From: Dirofilaria immitis
Lineage: Eukaryota > Nematoda > Chromadorea > Rhabditida > Onchocercidae
DNA length: 64,000 nt
Assembly: GCA_024305405.1 (NCBI GenBank)
Contig: JAKNDB010000098.1
Coordinates: 1,054,001 to 1,118,000, forward strand
Direction of reading: 5' to 3'
Positions 23,401 through 36,000 of this stretch are shown one piece after another. Position 1 is the first letter of the stretch; each line of letters starts with the position of its first letter. The translations under genes and the position numbers were made by a program. Below the pieces are notes generated by a model. It saw nothing but the letters and a program-made list of their open reading frames with translations, was not told the DNA's origin and made no database searches.

Positions 23401-26400
23401 TTATTATTTGAACGTTATCAATAGATATTTACGCATTGTAATCATTTTTACTGTTATAATTTGTTATCAATTCTTCTTTGAATAATGAAATTTTGAATGT
23501 TATATTATTCGGAGGAAAAGTTGAAATTAAATGTTAGATAAGAATAAATAAGTACAATATTTATTAATAATTATCATAATTTTAAACAATTATGATAAAT
23601 GATTATTTTTGAATTTAAAAATAGCATTAAAGATATTTGGACAAATTGATTGAAATCGAAGAATATTTGCAATCGAAACTTAGTGTTCCATATGAAGGTC
23701 GACAAATTACTTATTCGGATTTTTGTGAAACAAATTGTGAGACAAGTGATGTTGTGAGCATTTTTCTGAATATGTATCGAGAAGTTCATATAAGGTAAAA
23801 ATTAAGCAAATAAATAAATATATATTAAATTAAATTCTATTTTCTTTTTTTTTTGTTCAGCGTAATTAAATGAATAAATTTTATAATAATAATAGCATTA
23901 TAAATAATATTAATAAAAGTTTTTTTTGAATTTATTTATTTGTTTAAGAAAAAAAGGAAACGTCAAATTAACTTATCCATCGATGGATATATTCGGTAAT
24001 CGGATATATTTAGCAAATAATATTTTTCAAGTGGAGCTCAACAATAAGTTAGTTTTATAAATTTTGAAATAAATCAGTATGTCAAAAATTATTTAAAATT
24101 TGATTTGATAATCGCAATGATAATGATAATAATAGAAAGGTAGATATGCTGTCATTGTCATTGATTTTCCATTTCTTTGTTTAGAATCGGTAATGTTGAA
24201 AGTTCCGAAAGATCCTATCTGAACATATACAGTGACTTATATGGTGATCGAGCCGTAATTCTCGATTAAGAATGACAATAATGTTGCAAATTTCCGAAAT
24301 AAGACATTTCTTAAATCAAAAACTTTTAATTTGAAAAGATACATCAAAATGAAAGAGATTCTTTTCCTATTTATGTTACAAACAAAACAAAGAATTTTAT
24401 TCGAGAATAAAACTATTTTAAGAAAAAAAATAATTCCATATATTTAGTAATTGGCTTAGTTTTTGAACTATAATTACAATTATATGATCAATTTAAGAGA
24501 AAACTGAAATTAAATAATATTCATAATGCGAAACATTCTATTCGTAATACTTATAATTTGCAAATTATCGATAAAAATTTGATTAATTTGATAATTTGTT
24601 AGAAAATTTAGAATTAATTCTCAATAAATTCTTTTTATGGATTGATAAAACTTGTCTTTGAACACTATATCAGCTGATCGTCATTGCTTATACCAAAAAA
24701 AAAAAAAAAATCAATCAATAATGAATTGAATTTGAAGATCTCATATAATCGAAAGTTGTCGAATGATCGCAATTAACTTTCAAGCAATTCAAAAGAATGC
24801 CTCAAGCGCAGAAATGATGAATCGTTGGGAGCATGAAGTTTTCATGTTTTCCGAAAGTACCAAAAATAATTCATTAATTCGAGTCTTTGCTACATCTGAA
24901 GGCTTAGTGAGTAAAGAAGTTCGTCGTACAGGTTTGCATATTTTAAATATCTTTTTTCTTTTTAAGATAAAAAAATTTATTTCTGTTTTTATAACATTTA
25001 ACTGATAAATAGCTTATTTATAAATAAATGTGACATAATGAGTTGAAGAATTTCAAAGAAAAAAATTAGAAATCAAATTTAGGAATAGTGTAATTTTTAG
25101 AAATTACAAGTAAAACTTTTTCAATTTCTACAGTATTTTATATTTGATATCTTTTATTTGAAATTAAACTTTATCAATATCTAATCATTTTAGGCTTACA
25201 AGCATTGCCTTTTATTACCGTATCATTTTTTGCTGTATTATTATTTACGGTAGTAACATCATTGAAACGTGATCCGGTAACAAGTAAACCATGGGAAGCA
25301 GCATTTGGCGCATTTTGTCCTTTACTTTCACTTGTCGCATCTTTCGGATTATTATTTTGGGTATGTAAATTTTATTGTTCAATGAAAGAATTCAAAAAAA
25401 AATCAAATTTAGGAAAAACTATGATTATTTTTCAATAGTTAAAAGAAAAAGAAAAAAGTGCGATCAATTCTTATCAAAGTGAAATGATCGTCAGGTAAAT
25501 TATCATACAAGTATATTGATTAAAAAAATTAACAAGCCAATCATTCTGAACGTAACTTGTCTCTTTCTTATCGATTCAACTCTCTTATCGATACCGATCA
25601 TAACTTGTCTCTCTCTCATCGATTCCAATCACAATTTGTTTTTCTCTCATCGATATACCAAAAAATTGTCCAAATGCAGGCTATAGCCTGAGAAAATTAG
25701 AAAGACAAGCGTATGTCCTATTATACTATTATTTACCAAATTATATCAGAATAAAAATTTAATAATTTTTAACGAAAATGATGAAATGAGACGATCTGAT
25801 TATCATTATGTGATACCTATCAATATATTACTATGTATATTTGAAATTAGTAATGATTAAATTTTCAGTGTAACTTTCCATTTCTACCAATCGTTTGTGT
25901 GGTACCATTTTTGGTACTAGCAATTGGTGTTGATGATGTGTTCATCTTTATTCATTGTTATCATCGAACTGATCCGAGACTTCCTGTCGAAGAACGAATT
26001 GCTAAAATGCTTGCTGAAGCTGGTCCATCGATTACGATCACTTCACTTACCAATTTTTTATCATTTGCAATCAGTGCTTTTACTCCAACTCCAGCGATAC
26101 AGGTAAATTTAATTTTTTTTCCTCCATATAAGAAGAAAATACTTCCATATATTGAAAAAAGAATTAGATAAAAAATGAATAGATAATGAATGAATGCATT
26201 TTATGATAATTTCTCGACGATAAAATTTATGAAAAATCGATCGATTTTTGATAATGATAGCTATAAAATTAATTTTTGTAATTCGCATATTGATACGGAT
26301 TCTTAGCAAATATGTTAAAAATCTAGAAGATTTTAGCTGACATGCTAAGATTCAGATAATCGTTTGTAAGCATATCATCAACTATCGCTACTTTATATAT

Positions 26401-29400
26401 CACAAATTAAACGATCAATTAGTTATCATATCATAAATTGGATAATAAGCATCATATTATAAATGGTCGCCTAATATATCATGGCTATACATTTTTTTCA
26501 GTAATATTAAATTATGAAAATATCATTAGTTAATCCTTCCATCAAAAATTGACTTTACTTTTTTTTTTCTTCATGACCTTTTTTCAGAAAAAGGTTAAAC
26601 TTTTGAAATGATAATATCTTGCAGATATTCAGTTTATATATTAGTATTGCGGTAGTATTCGATTATACTTATCAAATTTTTTTATATTCGGCAATTTTAA
26701 CGTTTGGCGCTCAACGTGAAAAAAACGTTTACATGCATTCATTCCGTGTATACCAATTTCTGAAACTGAAAAGGTTGTTTTTTTCTTTTTTTAAAAAAAT
26801 TTTCAATTTTTCATTCCTCTAAATAATCGTTTTTTTTTTTGAAATAGCTAACAAAAAAAGTATTTTAGTATTCAATTTCCTATTATAATTTAAATTTTAA
26901 TTTAAAAATATCAAAAATTATTCTCATATATCGATTTAAAATTCAAAATAGATTACTGTTCTTTTGATCTAATTGTTATTTTTGTTAGCAAAAGCAAAAC
27001 AAATTTAATATTCATATTTCTGTCCTACTAAATTTTTAATTTTAATTAATTTTTAATCATAACAGTAATTAATTAGTTATATGATTAAATTATTTCTCTG
27101 TTAATAGCAGTTGCTATAAATTTTTTTATTTATGCTATAAATGTTAATAAATGATGATAATAATTAAATAATTTTCATAAAAAGAAAATAAAAAAATCCA
27201 ATGCAAATTATTAGTAATAAATTTTTTTTTTTTTTTTAAAAATATTTTTCTAGCGATCAATTAAAAATCAATCTGATACGATGGAAGAATTGATGAATGA
27301 TTTTGTTGATTTATGGGTTGATATAGCAATGCATAATGTTACAAGAATAGTCGTTGCTTGTTTTATGATTATTTATTGTTTAGCTGCGACACATGGAGTT
27401 ATGCAAATTAAGGTATTTTATTTACATAAAATTTGCGAAATATTATTTTATTGAAATTTGCGTCATTAAAATTTGCGAAATATAATTTTTTTGAAATTTT
27501 ACGAAATTACACTTCTATTTTATTTTCTTTTGTAATATTTCCAGAGAAGTAAATAAGGTGTAATTTATAATTTCCGTAAAATCCATTTTAATAATTTCTT
27601 CTCTCTTGCATGATTGAATTAATTTTTGGAAAGTAAAAAGTTTTTTTCTTTTTGCAATAAAAATTATTTTGCATTTTAAGAGCCTAAAGCTAATTCATGC
27701 ATATTTATTGCTAATTTTTTTATTTGGCCAAATTTCTTCTTCCTTCCCTTACCGTATTCTTTTATTTAAGAAAAAAAACAAGCAAACTCTAATAATTTTT
27801 AGTTTGTCTAATTTCCTTTTTTTTCCCATACTTTTAAATCGAAATATTTAAATTAATATATTACAATCAATTTGTTTCATTTTTTCTATTCAAATATTTT
27901 AGCAAAAATTTTAAATATTATAGGTTGGATTAACATCCGAAAAATTATTCCCATATGATTCACCATTATTACCATTTGTTAAAATACAAACTGATATTAT
28001 TTTTAAAGAAGGTGGTCAGGTAAAATCTTAACGATTGTTTTATCAAATTTTTCATTTTTATAATTAATAAATTCAAATTAGCAATATTATTATTTTTATG
28101 TTGAATAATTTTAACTTATTAATATATTTTTAATGAATTTAAAATATTATCTATTGGCCTTTTAACTTCTTTTTTAAATCTTTTTCCTGTTAATATAAAA
28201 ATCATTTTGTATATTTAAAAATGTATCTTTCATCTATTTAATATTTTTAATTCCAATTTTTAAAATATAAATTAAAAACTTCAAAATTTTAATTTAACAA
28301 ATATTCAATGATTTTTTTCCATTCTTTTAATTATATATTTGGTGCTAGAAAAATTGTAAATTTGATTTATCATTAAAAATCTAATCAGCATTGATTATAT
28401 CTCGAGATAAAACATTTTTTAAAATGTTTTATTATTTCGAGAATTTGAGCAATGATGGTGTAAATTGTAAAATTGAAAAATCTCTTATAGGTTGCTGTAT
28501 TTGTAAACAATCCAGGTGATATGCGAAATCCAGAAATGATTCCGGAGATAATGCGACTTGTTAATGATTTTGAACATGCAACTGGAAGCATCGGTTCCGC
28601 TAGTACTCATTTATGGTTTATTCCATATTTATCATATGTAGGAATACAGGTATGTTGATGAATAAGCATGAATTCTTTATTATTTCACGTGTATTTTACA
28701 TTTTCACGCTGAATATTATTATGATAACTTTGACGTTTTACACGTCATTATCTAATTATCAAATTACACATTTAATTTTTAAATGCACAAGAGGAATGTA
28801 AAGATTGAATCCATTTTTATACTTAATTTTTTTCTTTTGAAAAAAAAGAAAACAGTAATTTATTTATAGGAACATGGAGAAATTGGTTTTAAATATAAAT
28901 ATTTGCCAGAATTTATGAAATTACGTGAATATCATACTTGGAATTCATTTGTCAATTTAGGATCAAATGAGTAAATTTTTTTATGATAATTATTGATAAA
29001 TATGAGATATAATTATAACTAATTCTAATTATACAAATATGAAATTCAATTATATTTTCTTTTAAAAATTATTCTAAATTTATTCATCAATATTTTTATT
29101 TCCATTTGCTATCTCGATGAAGATCATTTCTCTTCAGAGATTGTTTAAATGAAAAACCAGATTGTTTACAAAAATTTTTCTTCTCGACGGGTTTTCGAAA
29201 TGCTGTGCAATGGTCAGAGCGTTTACAATTGCTTCAAGAATGGCGTAATATTGTGGCTCGATATTCGAAATTTAATGTTACAGTTTATGAACCATTTAGT
29301 ATGTATGCTGATCAGGTAATTGATAATTTCTAAAATTATATTTAAAATTTTGATGATCATAAATACAACGATGTAAACATTCCTCTCAAAAAAAAAAATG

Positions 29401-31269
29401 GACGAAGCTTTATATGAATTTATAATTTGTTAAATTTGATAAGACAAACTTTTGGAGCTTTATGATTTGTCAAGATATTGTCAAAATGACAAGGCAGTGT
29501 TAAAATTTATGATTTGTCAAAATGATGAAACAGATTTAGAATTTATGAGTTATCAAGATGAGCAAAATAAATTTAGAATTTTATGATTTATTAAACTGAC
29601 AAAACAAACACGAAGCTTTATGATTTGTCAAGATGATAAGACAAATTTAGAATTTCGCGATTTTTTCAGAATATAAAACAAATTTAGAATTTATATTTTA
29701 AAATCAATATAATAAAAAATGAAGAATATTATAAAATTATCATGGATAAGATCAGAATTGATTGATCCATAAGTTTATGAAATTTTGATTTTTTTTTGTT
29801 ATATATAAGAAATTGTTTCATTTCTTTTTGATACAAATTAATATTCATGCAAAAAGTTAAAAATTTCATAAATTAATTAATTCTTATAAATTTAAAATAT
29901 TATTTCAGCTACTTACAATAGTTCCAGTAACAAAATCGACCGTAATATTTGCATTTGTTATTATGGCATTTGTTTTAACAACTTTTACACCATCAATAAC
30001 AACAATTGTTTCATCAACTTTATCAATTTTATCGATTAATTTGGGAGTACTTGGATCACTTACATATTGGAATATTGATCTTGATCCTATTTCAATGGCT
30101 ACTATATTAATGGCTATTGGTTTTTCAGTGGATTTTATTGCCCATATTACATTTCATTATTATAAAGGCCAAACACGAGTAATTATATATTATTCTTTCT
30201 AATTTTAACAATATAATTATTATCCAAATTGAATTATTAATTATAATTTAAAATAAATACTAAAATGAACTTAATTAATGAATTTGAAAACTTTAAATCA
30301 AATTCCAATTTAATTAATTAATTACTGTATTAAAAGATTATTAATAAATTTTAATGCTTGAAATGCTTTTAATTATTAAATTTTTCTTTTTTTATTTTTT
30401 TTTAGGATAAACGTGAACGTTTGAAGCATGCACTTAAATCAATAGCATGGCCTATGACACAAGCCGGTATATCAACTATATTATGTTTATGTGTACTTGG
30501 TGTAATTCAGGCCTATATGGTGAAAGTTTTTGTAAAAGTTGTAATAATAGTTGTCGTACTTGGCCTTCTTCATGGCCTAGTTATTTTACCAGTTGTTTTT
30601 GGTGCAATACCATTACGAAAACGAATTATTGCTGATACAGATAAGACATCAACAATTTCAACTTATCGAAAGGTTTCTTTTTCTCTTTTTAAAAATTATC
30701 TCTGCTTGCAGAACTATAAATATCGACTAATCGATATTTTATAATTTTTAAATTAGAATGCTGGAAATTTTTCTGATAATAAATTATTATTAAAAAAAAT
30801 ACGGTAGAATAAAAAAATCTATACAAGTTAAAAACTACGATAAGGAAAATTAATGTAAAATTTAAAATAGAATTATTGCAAAATTTCTTATTCTTCAGTA
30901 GCATTTTGTTAAAATTGATAATAAAAAATACGGTAAAAGCAAAGAAAAATTACAGTAAATTCCACAAAAAAAAATAGGAAAAATTTTGTTTTAAATTTGA
31001 ATTCAATTATTTCCTTATTTTAATTTTTACTGTTTTTAACAGTGTTCAATTTCATGCATTATTTTTTACAGAATCATACGATACGAATAACTGTACCACC
31101 AATATCATCATCATCAACAGCAACAATACCAACAATAACAACAACAACGACAACAACAACAACAACAGCAGCATCAACGATTAGAAAGAATGAGTTGGAG
31201 AAGCAAAATTCAGCGGGTCCACGTTATCAAGATTCGAGGGTTAAAAAAAATTTTTTTTGCATTTTTTAG
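20498..31269 (+). CDS. Patched-related (PTR) sterol-sensing-domain membrane protein
   Basis: Sixteen exons: 20498-20598, 23066-23266, 23633-23794, 23949-24047, 24738-24931, 25194-25360, 25869-26102, 26625-26773, 27254-27412, 27924-28019, 28491-28649, 28870-28970, 29138-29315, 29909-30178, 30406-30672 and 31072 onward. The product is about 910 residues, usual for PTRs. The first membrane helix is [17 protein letters not shown] large extracellular loop ends in [14 protein letters not shown], and a sterol-sensing-like helix bundle carries AIGVDDVF. A second extracellular loop leads to a second bundle with [16 protein letters not shown], the GxxxD motifs of the two halves of RND/Patched transporters. 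Nematode PTRs are RND-type proteins linked to cuticle, molting and lipid handling. Phase between exons 8 and 9 fails by one base; an extra A at 27263-27267 repairs it. The Thr-rich tail reads to TAG at 31269, but a donor at 31240 could extend it. Confidence 0.92.
20828..20952. repeat. 34-bp tandem repeat in PTR intron 1
   Basis: The phrase 'gattatcatttttgatt' starts at 20828, 20862, 20896 and 20930, an exact 34-bp period, with a partial diverged copy upstream near 20775. Confidence 0.9.
21860..22080. repeat. Degenerate ~52-bp tandem repeat in PTR intron 1
   Basis: 'gactgtaaagtacagta', 'accataaattataatg' and 'gactgtaaattacaatat' recur about every 52 nt, each followed by a 'cccctgggg' or 'cttttgggaa'-like element. 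The copies are strongly diverged. Confidence 0.55.
22264..22700. repeat. 115-116 bp minisatellite carrying a palindromic E-box, PTR intron 1
   Basis: Four copies start with GATCACGTGATC at 22264, 22379, 22495 and 22610 and are nearly identical over the unit. The 12-mer is a perfect palindrome containing CACGTG in the context TCACGTGA. That is the core preferred by several bHLH factors, including TFEB/HLH-30 and Myc/Max-type proteins. It may be a first-intron enhancer or just a recent tandem amplification. Confidence 0.9.
29400..29700. repeat. Degenerate ~45-bp tandem repeat in a PTR intron
   Basis: The phrase 'tttatgatttgtcaagatga' followed by 'aacaaatttagaa' recurs five to six times with substitutions and small length changes, between the exons ending at 29315 and starting at 29909. 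Confidence 0.7.
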
Positions 31270-31435
31270 TTTTAAGTGCAATAATTAATTAAGTAAATAA
31301 TAAAATTAGTAAATTGTTATTTTTCTATAATAGAAGAAATTAATTTATAATATTAAAATATATTATTTATAATAAATAAAACATAATTTCTCTTTTTTTT
31401 TTTTAATTTTAAATCTAAACTTTAATAAAACTACT

Positions 31436-31442
31436 AGTATAT

Positions 31443-31524
<82 letters not shown>

Positions 31525-31531
31525 GGATATA
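31436..31531. repeat. (TA)n tract flanked by inverted TATATCCATATA arms
   Basis: About 35 TA units are bounded on the left by 'tatatccatatat' and on the right by 'atatatggatata', so the whole ~95-nt element is a near-perfect self-complementary sequence able to extrude a cruciform or hairpin. Confidence 0.9.
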
Positions 31532-32269
31532 ACTTAATGGTTAATAATTTACATAAATTGATATTAATATTTTAAATGTATAAATAAATTTTCTTTATTA
31601 ACATATAAATGTTTTATTAAATAAAAGTTTTAATTATGAAAGATATTAATTATGCATAAATTCAATATTATATAATTTAAGTATTTCTTTTTGAAAATTT
31701 TTCATGTAATATTAAATAGGAATTTTAAATAATATAATAATAATAATAATAATAATAATAAACCAAAAACGAATAGTAATAGTCATATTTTGAAGTTTTT
31801 TTCTTTGATTATATTTTTATCATTTGTTCTTATTTAGCATAAGTAATTAATTAATTAAATAATCATTTATCAATAAATTAACTTCAGCAAAAAATTGATT
31901 TATTTATATTCTCTGTTATTTTCATATATAATTATCATAAATTTTACCCTTTTCCTTATCAGATATTATTGATAATATTTGTTTTGTTTTGTTTTTTTTT
32001 TAAAATCAAAATAACTCACATTTCAATGAAATTTTGAAATAAAAGTTTAAAATTTTAGCAATTTTATTTTTCCTTTTTTTATGTGATTAATTGATAAGAA
32101 TGATAAATATTAATAATCTAATGTTAGATTTCGTTTAAAATTTATCAATATTTAGAATTAATTAATTAATCGATAATTTAAATTAATAGATCGATGATTA
32201 AATGTTACATTCCTTTTTTATTTTTTTTTGCTGAAGTAATTTAATATTGAAACTTTTCATTCTTTATAT

Positions 32270-32274
<5 letters not shown>

Positions 32275-32308
<34 letters not shown>
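32275..32308. repeat. (CT)n microsatellite
   Basis: About 16 uninterrupted CT dinucleotides, followed after a short gap by a TA run near 32316-32330. Confidence 0.9.
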
Positions 32309-32310
<2 letters not shown>

Positions 32311-33046
32311 TCTATACATATATATATGTATGTTTTTTCTGGCAGTTGATGTCAAACAATTATTTTTTTGTTTTTTTTCAAATTATATTGTGTTGTATAA
32401 AAAAAAAAAAACAAAAGTTCATAATGTTTGTTTTTATTTTTATTTTTATTTATTTTTTAATATATATATATATATATCTTATGGAAGATTATAAAATGCT
32501 TAAAGAAGAAAGAGATTATTTTAATACTCGTGAGATTTAAAATTCAATATTTATGTTTACATTAGTGATATAAAAATAAGCAAAGTTTTAAATGAGCAAA
32601 AATCAAAAATGAACAATTTTACTAAAATAAATCTCAATTATATTATTTCGATGAATTATCAAAATAAAAAGAAAGAAATATTTGAAATATATTTTTTATT
32701 TTTATCATTAAATAATATAATAATCATTGATAATATAATGATCAATCATTATTATCATCAAATCAATCATTATTATCATCAAATACATGAATAAAGGTAG
32801 TCGTTTTGAAAATTACCTGAATCTAATTTAACAAAATTTTATATAAAATTGAATATAATTTTTCATCAATTTCCATAAAATATATTTGAAAAATAAAAAA
32901 ACAGTAAAATTTTCAATGCGTCTTTCGATTTCGAATTTCGAAAGATATTTCAAATTGAATTTTATATTTCTCGAATTGAATCTTTTTAGAAAATGAGAAA
33001 AGAGGGAGGGAAAAAAAAGCGATGGATTGCAGATATTATCATGATG

Positions 33047-36000
33047 TCACCTTTTGATATTCGAGATACCAGTACCGGGAATTGCACCTGTTGTTGGCTT
33101 CTTGGGTAACGATGCATCAGTAGAATATGTATTACAATGTGGACACATCCATGTTACCTGCATACATCCACTAAGCTGCTTACACCTAAAAAAATTTTTT
33201 TTTAATTTAAAAATCGCTTTAAGATTTTTATGAATATTTTATATGAATTCAATTAATATTATTTATTAAATTTCTAGATAGATTCTATACAACTAGATGG
33301 ATTCATATGTTACATATGTATAGATCAATTTTCATCTAAAATTAAATTCATGGATTCTAAATATTAAGATGGATACATTTGAAAAGGAAAATTTACGAGC
33401 TTTTTGGCGTAAAATCATTAGATGCGTTACGTAAATTAGTGAAATTCATTCATTTATTTGTTATTTACTAATTTTGCAGCAACGAATAAAATTTATTAAA
33501 ATCCAAATTTTCATTTTTTTAAAATTTGTAAAAAATAAATACATAAATAAAAATACATATAATAAAGTAATTTTTTCATATTCTTTTGTTACAAATTGCA
33601 TTAATACTTAATTACTAACATTAACTCATTGATATGAATTGAGTCTTTAATTAATTAGCAATTAATTCATTGAGAAATGAATTTAACTTTTTGATTTTAT
33701 AATAATTAATAGAAAAATAGGGTGCTAAATTTAATAACCAAGCATTAATGTAATAGAAAAAAATAAATTCCATCTGTTGAGAATGCAAGAAATTTATTGA
33801 TAAAATAAATTGAAAAATTAAATTTTAATCAGAAATGAATTTGAAAGAATTTTTAATTTAAAATGATTAAGATTAAGTAAAAATTAATTAAAAAGTTAAT
33901 ATTTGCTTACGGATAAAAATTCTTTTTCATATTAAAAAATTTTTTTTTAGATTTTATTTCTATCCTATTCGAATTCTCAATTTATCAATGAAGTTAGGAA
34001 CAAAAACTTGTGATCAAAAGATGAGGTGTAAATTTGATCAAAATAATCAATTTATACTAGGCGAGAGAAAAAAAGTTTTGAAGAATGAAAGTCGCAATAA
34101 AAATATTAGCTATACTATCAATATGATAACGATAATCTTATAATATCAGATATGATAACGATAATGATAAAATTGATAATAATTACATGCAAATAACTAC
34201 TGCACTAATAACATTATGAAAATTTATTTTTCACAGAAAGTTTACAACACTCAGAATATTTCTTATCATTACTTTTTTCCTAGTCTATAACTGACAAGGG
34301 AAAAAAATTAAGCATAAACAGAAAACAAAATTTTGCTCTATATTTTAAATTCAATAATTGTAATATACCTTTGACAGACATGCGATTTCATTCCCGGATT
34401 TTTATCAATATTGTCAAACGATCTAACATTGCAGCACGAGCTCGAACTGATAAGCATTCATCTGTAAGCAAAAAAAAATTTGCTTCGATTTTTTTCCAAA
34501 AATTTTAAATTTAATGAGAAAGAAGATTTTGTCTTGGTAGAAAATGATAAGATTAAAAAATTGCTAACAAGTTTGTTGTTGTGTCATTTCGAGTAGATGC
34601 TCTGGTCGATGAAGCATCTGAAGGCATGGATCAAGTAATTGATGTAGAAAACATCGATCCAACAATGATAATCGTACAAATACTGAGAGCTATAATATTT
34701 TGAAAATCAAACAAATATCATATCAATGATAAAAAAAAGAAAAGATTAGCATTACAAATTGAAAGTTATGCCATTATATTTAAAACTTATAAAAATGCTT
34801 TAATTGCTAAAAATTATTTTAAATTTTGCAAAATATTAATTTCAAATTTAACAATTTTAATTTAAATATTTTGATTCAAATTTTAATTTAAATTTTAATT
34901 CAAATTTTTTAATGCTTAGAATCCATCTAAAGTTTTAATATTTAAAGTTTAAAAAATTTCATTATAAATCTAATACAATCGCATAATAATTTTAAATTGA
35001 AATTTTAGAATAATTTAGAATTTTTCAAAAATTTTATAACAAATTTGACATAATAAATTGAATATCAACGTAATTTACAAATTTATATAAGTAATGAAAT
35101 TTCAAAGATTAAACTTTTACCGAAATTAATCTTAAATAAATTAACATAAATTTTACTAACTTGTGTATGAGGCGCAAGAAGGAGCATTGCGCACTTCCTT
35201 AACAATCCTGATGATTCCATTTTACATGCTGCTATCAGTACTGGTCCTATATTAGCTTCTACAAATTCGACAAATTTAATTTCCATAAATTTATTCGAAA
35301 ATTTCAAATTAAAAAAATCAAAGTTTTTTTTTGTAGCAGTAAATTTGAAATTTTAAAATTTGTAATCAGTCGGATCAAAACGAATTTTGCATCGGGAATT
35401 GATCTTCAATCCGACTGATGTTATATTGAAAATGATCCGTCAAACCTGTTATCCTAAGTTGTGGCGGATAAACAGCCATCAGAAAAGCTTTCAATTCTTC
35501 ATGTGTACATGGACAAAATATTTCATCCATATTTTTAATTGAAGATATACGTTCCTAAATAGTTAGAGTATTTGCAAAAAACAATAATTGAAGATAAATG
35601 CCCTTTACAGTGTACAAAATTACAGTATGCTGTAGAAATTTTTTTAAAAATTTTTTCCGTGAATAAATTTTTAATTAATCTATTTTTCTTTTTCTTTGAT
35701 TATAATTTCAAAATTTAATTAAAAATTTGAAAAAATAATTTGAAATAAATTTCAAATTTGAATTTATTTAAAATTGAAGTACTTTTAAAAGGATTTCAAT
35801 TATTGAGTAATTAAGCAAATTAATATATCGATATTTTTACCATAAAAACATTCGACCATGCAGCTATATAATATGGATTAACATAATAACCACGACCTGT
35901 TTTAGTACGAATCATTGCAAAATTTAATTCTGTAAGACGATGGAATTGTTCCAGATCACTTGGTTGTTCTATCATTTCCTATTCAACAAATAATTTTATC

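Larger units (their letters stand above)
31270..33046. other. Intergenic region between the convergent PTR and double-BTB genes
   Basis: Apart from the TA and CT microsatellites listed separately, this is AT-rich sequence. Two short frames (32247-32540 and 32609-32794) are low-complexity and not convincing. A 3' exon of the PTR gene could be hidden here. Confidence 0.5.

Noticed and set aside
24185..24269. Possible extra PTR exon reading [20 protein letters not shown]
   Set aside because: It is phase-compatible at its 5' end but runs into a stop and has no donor matching the next exon. Skipping it joins VELNNK directly to [14 protein letters not shown] in perfect phase.
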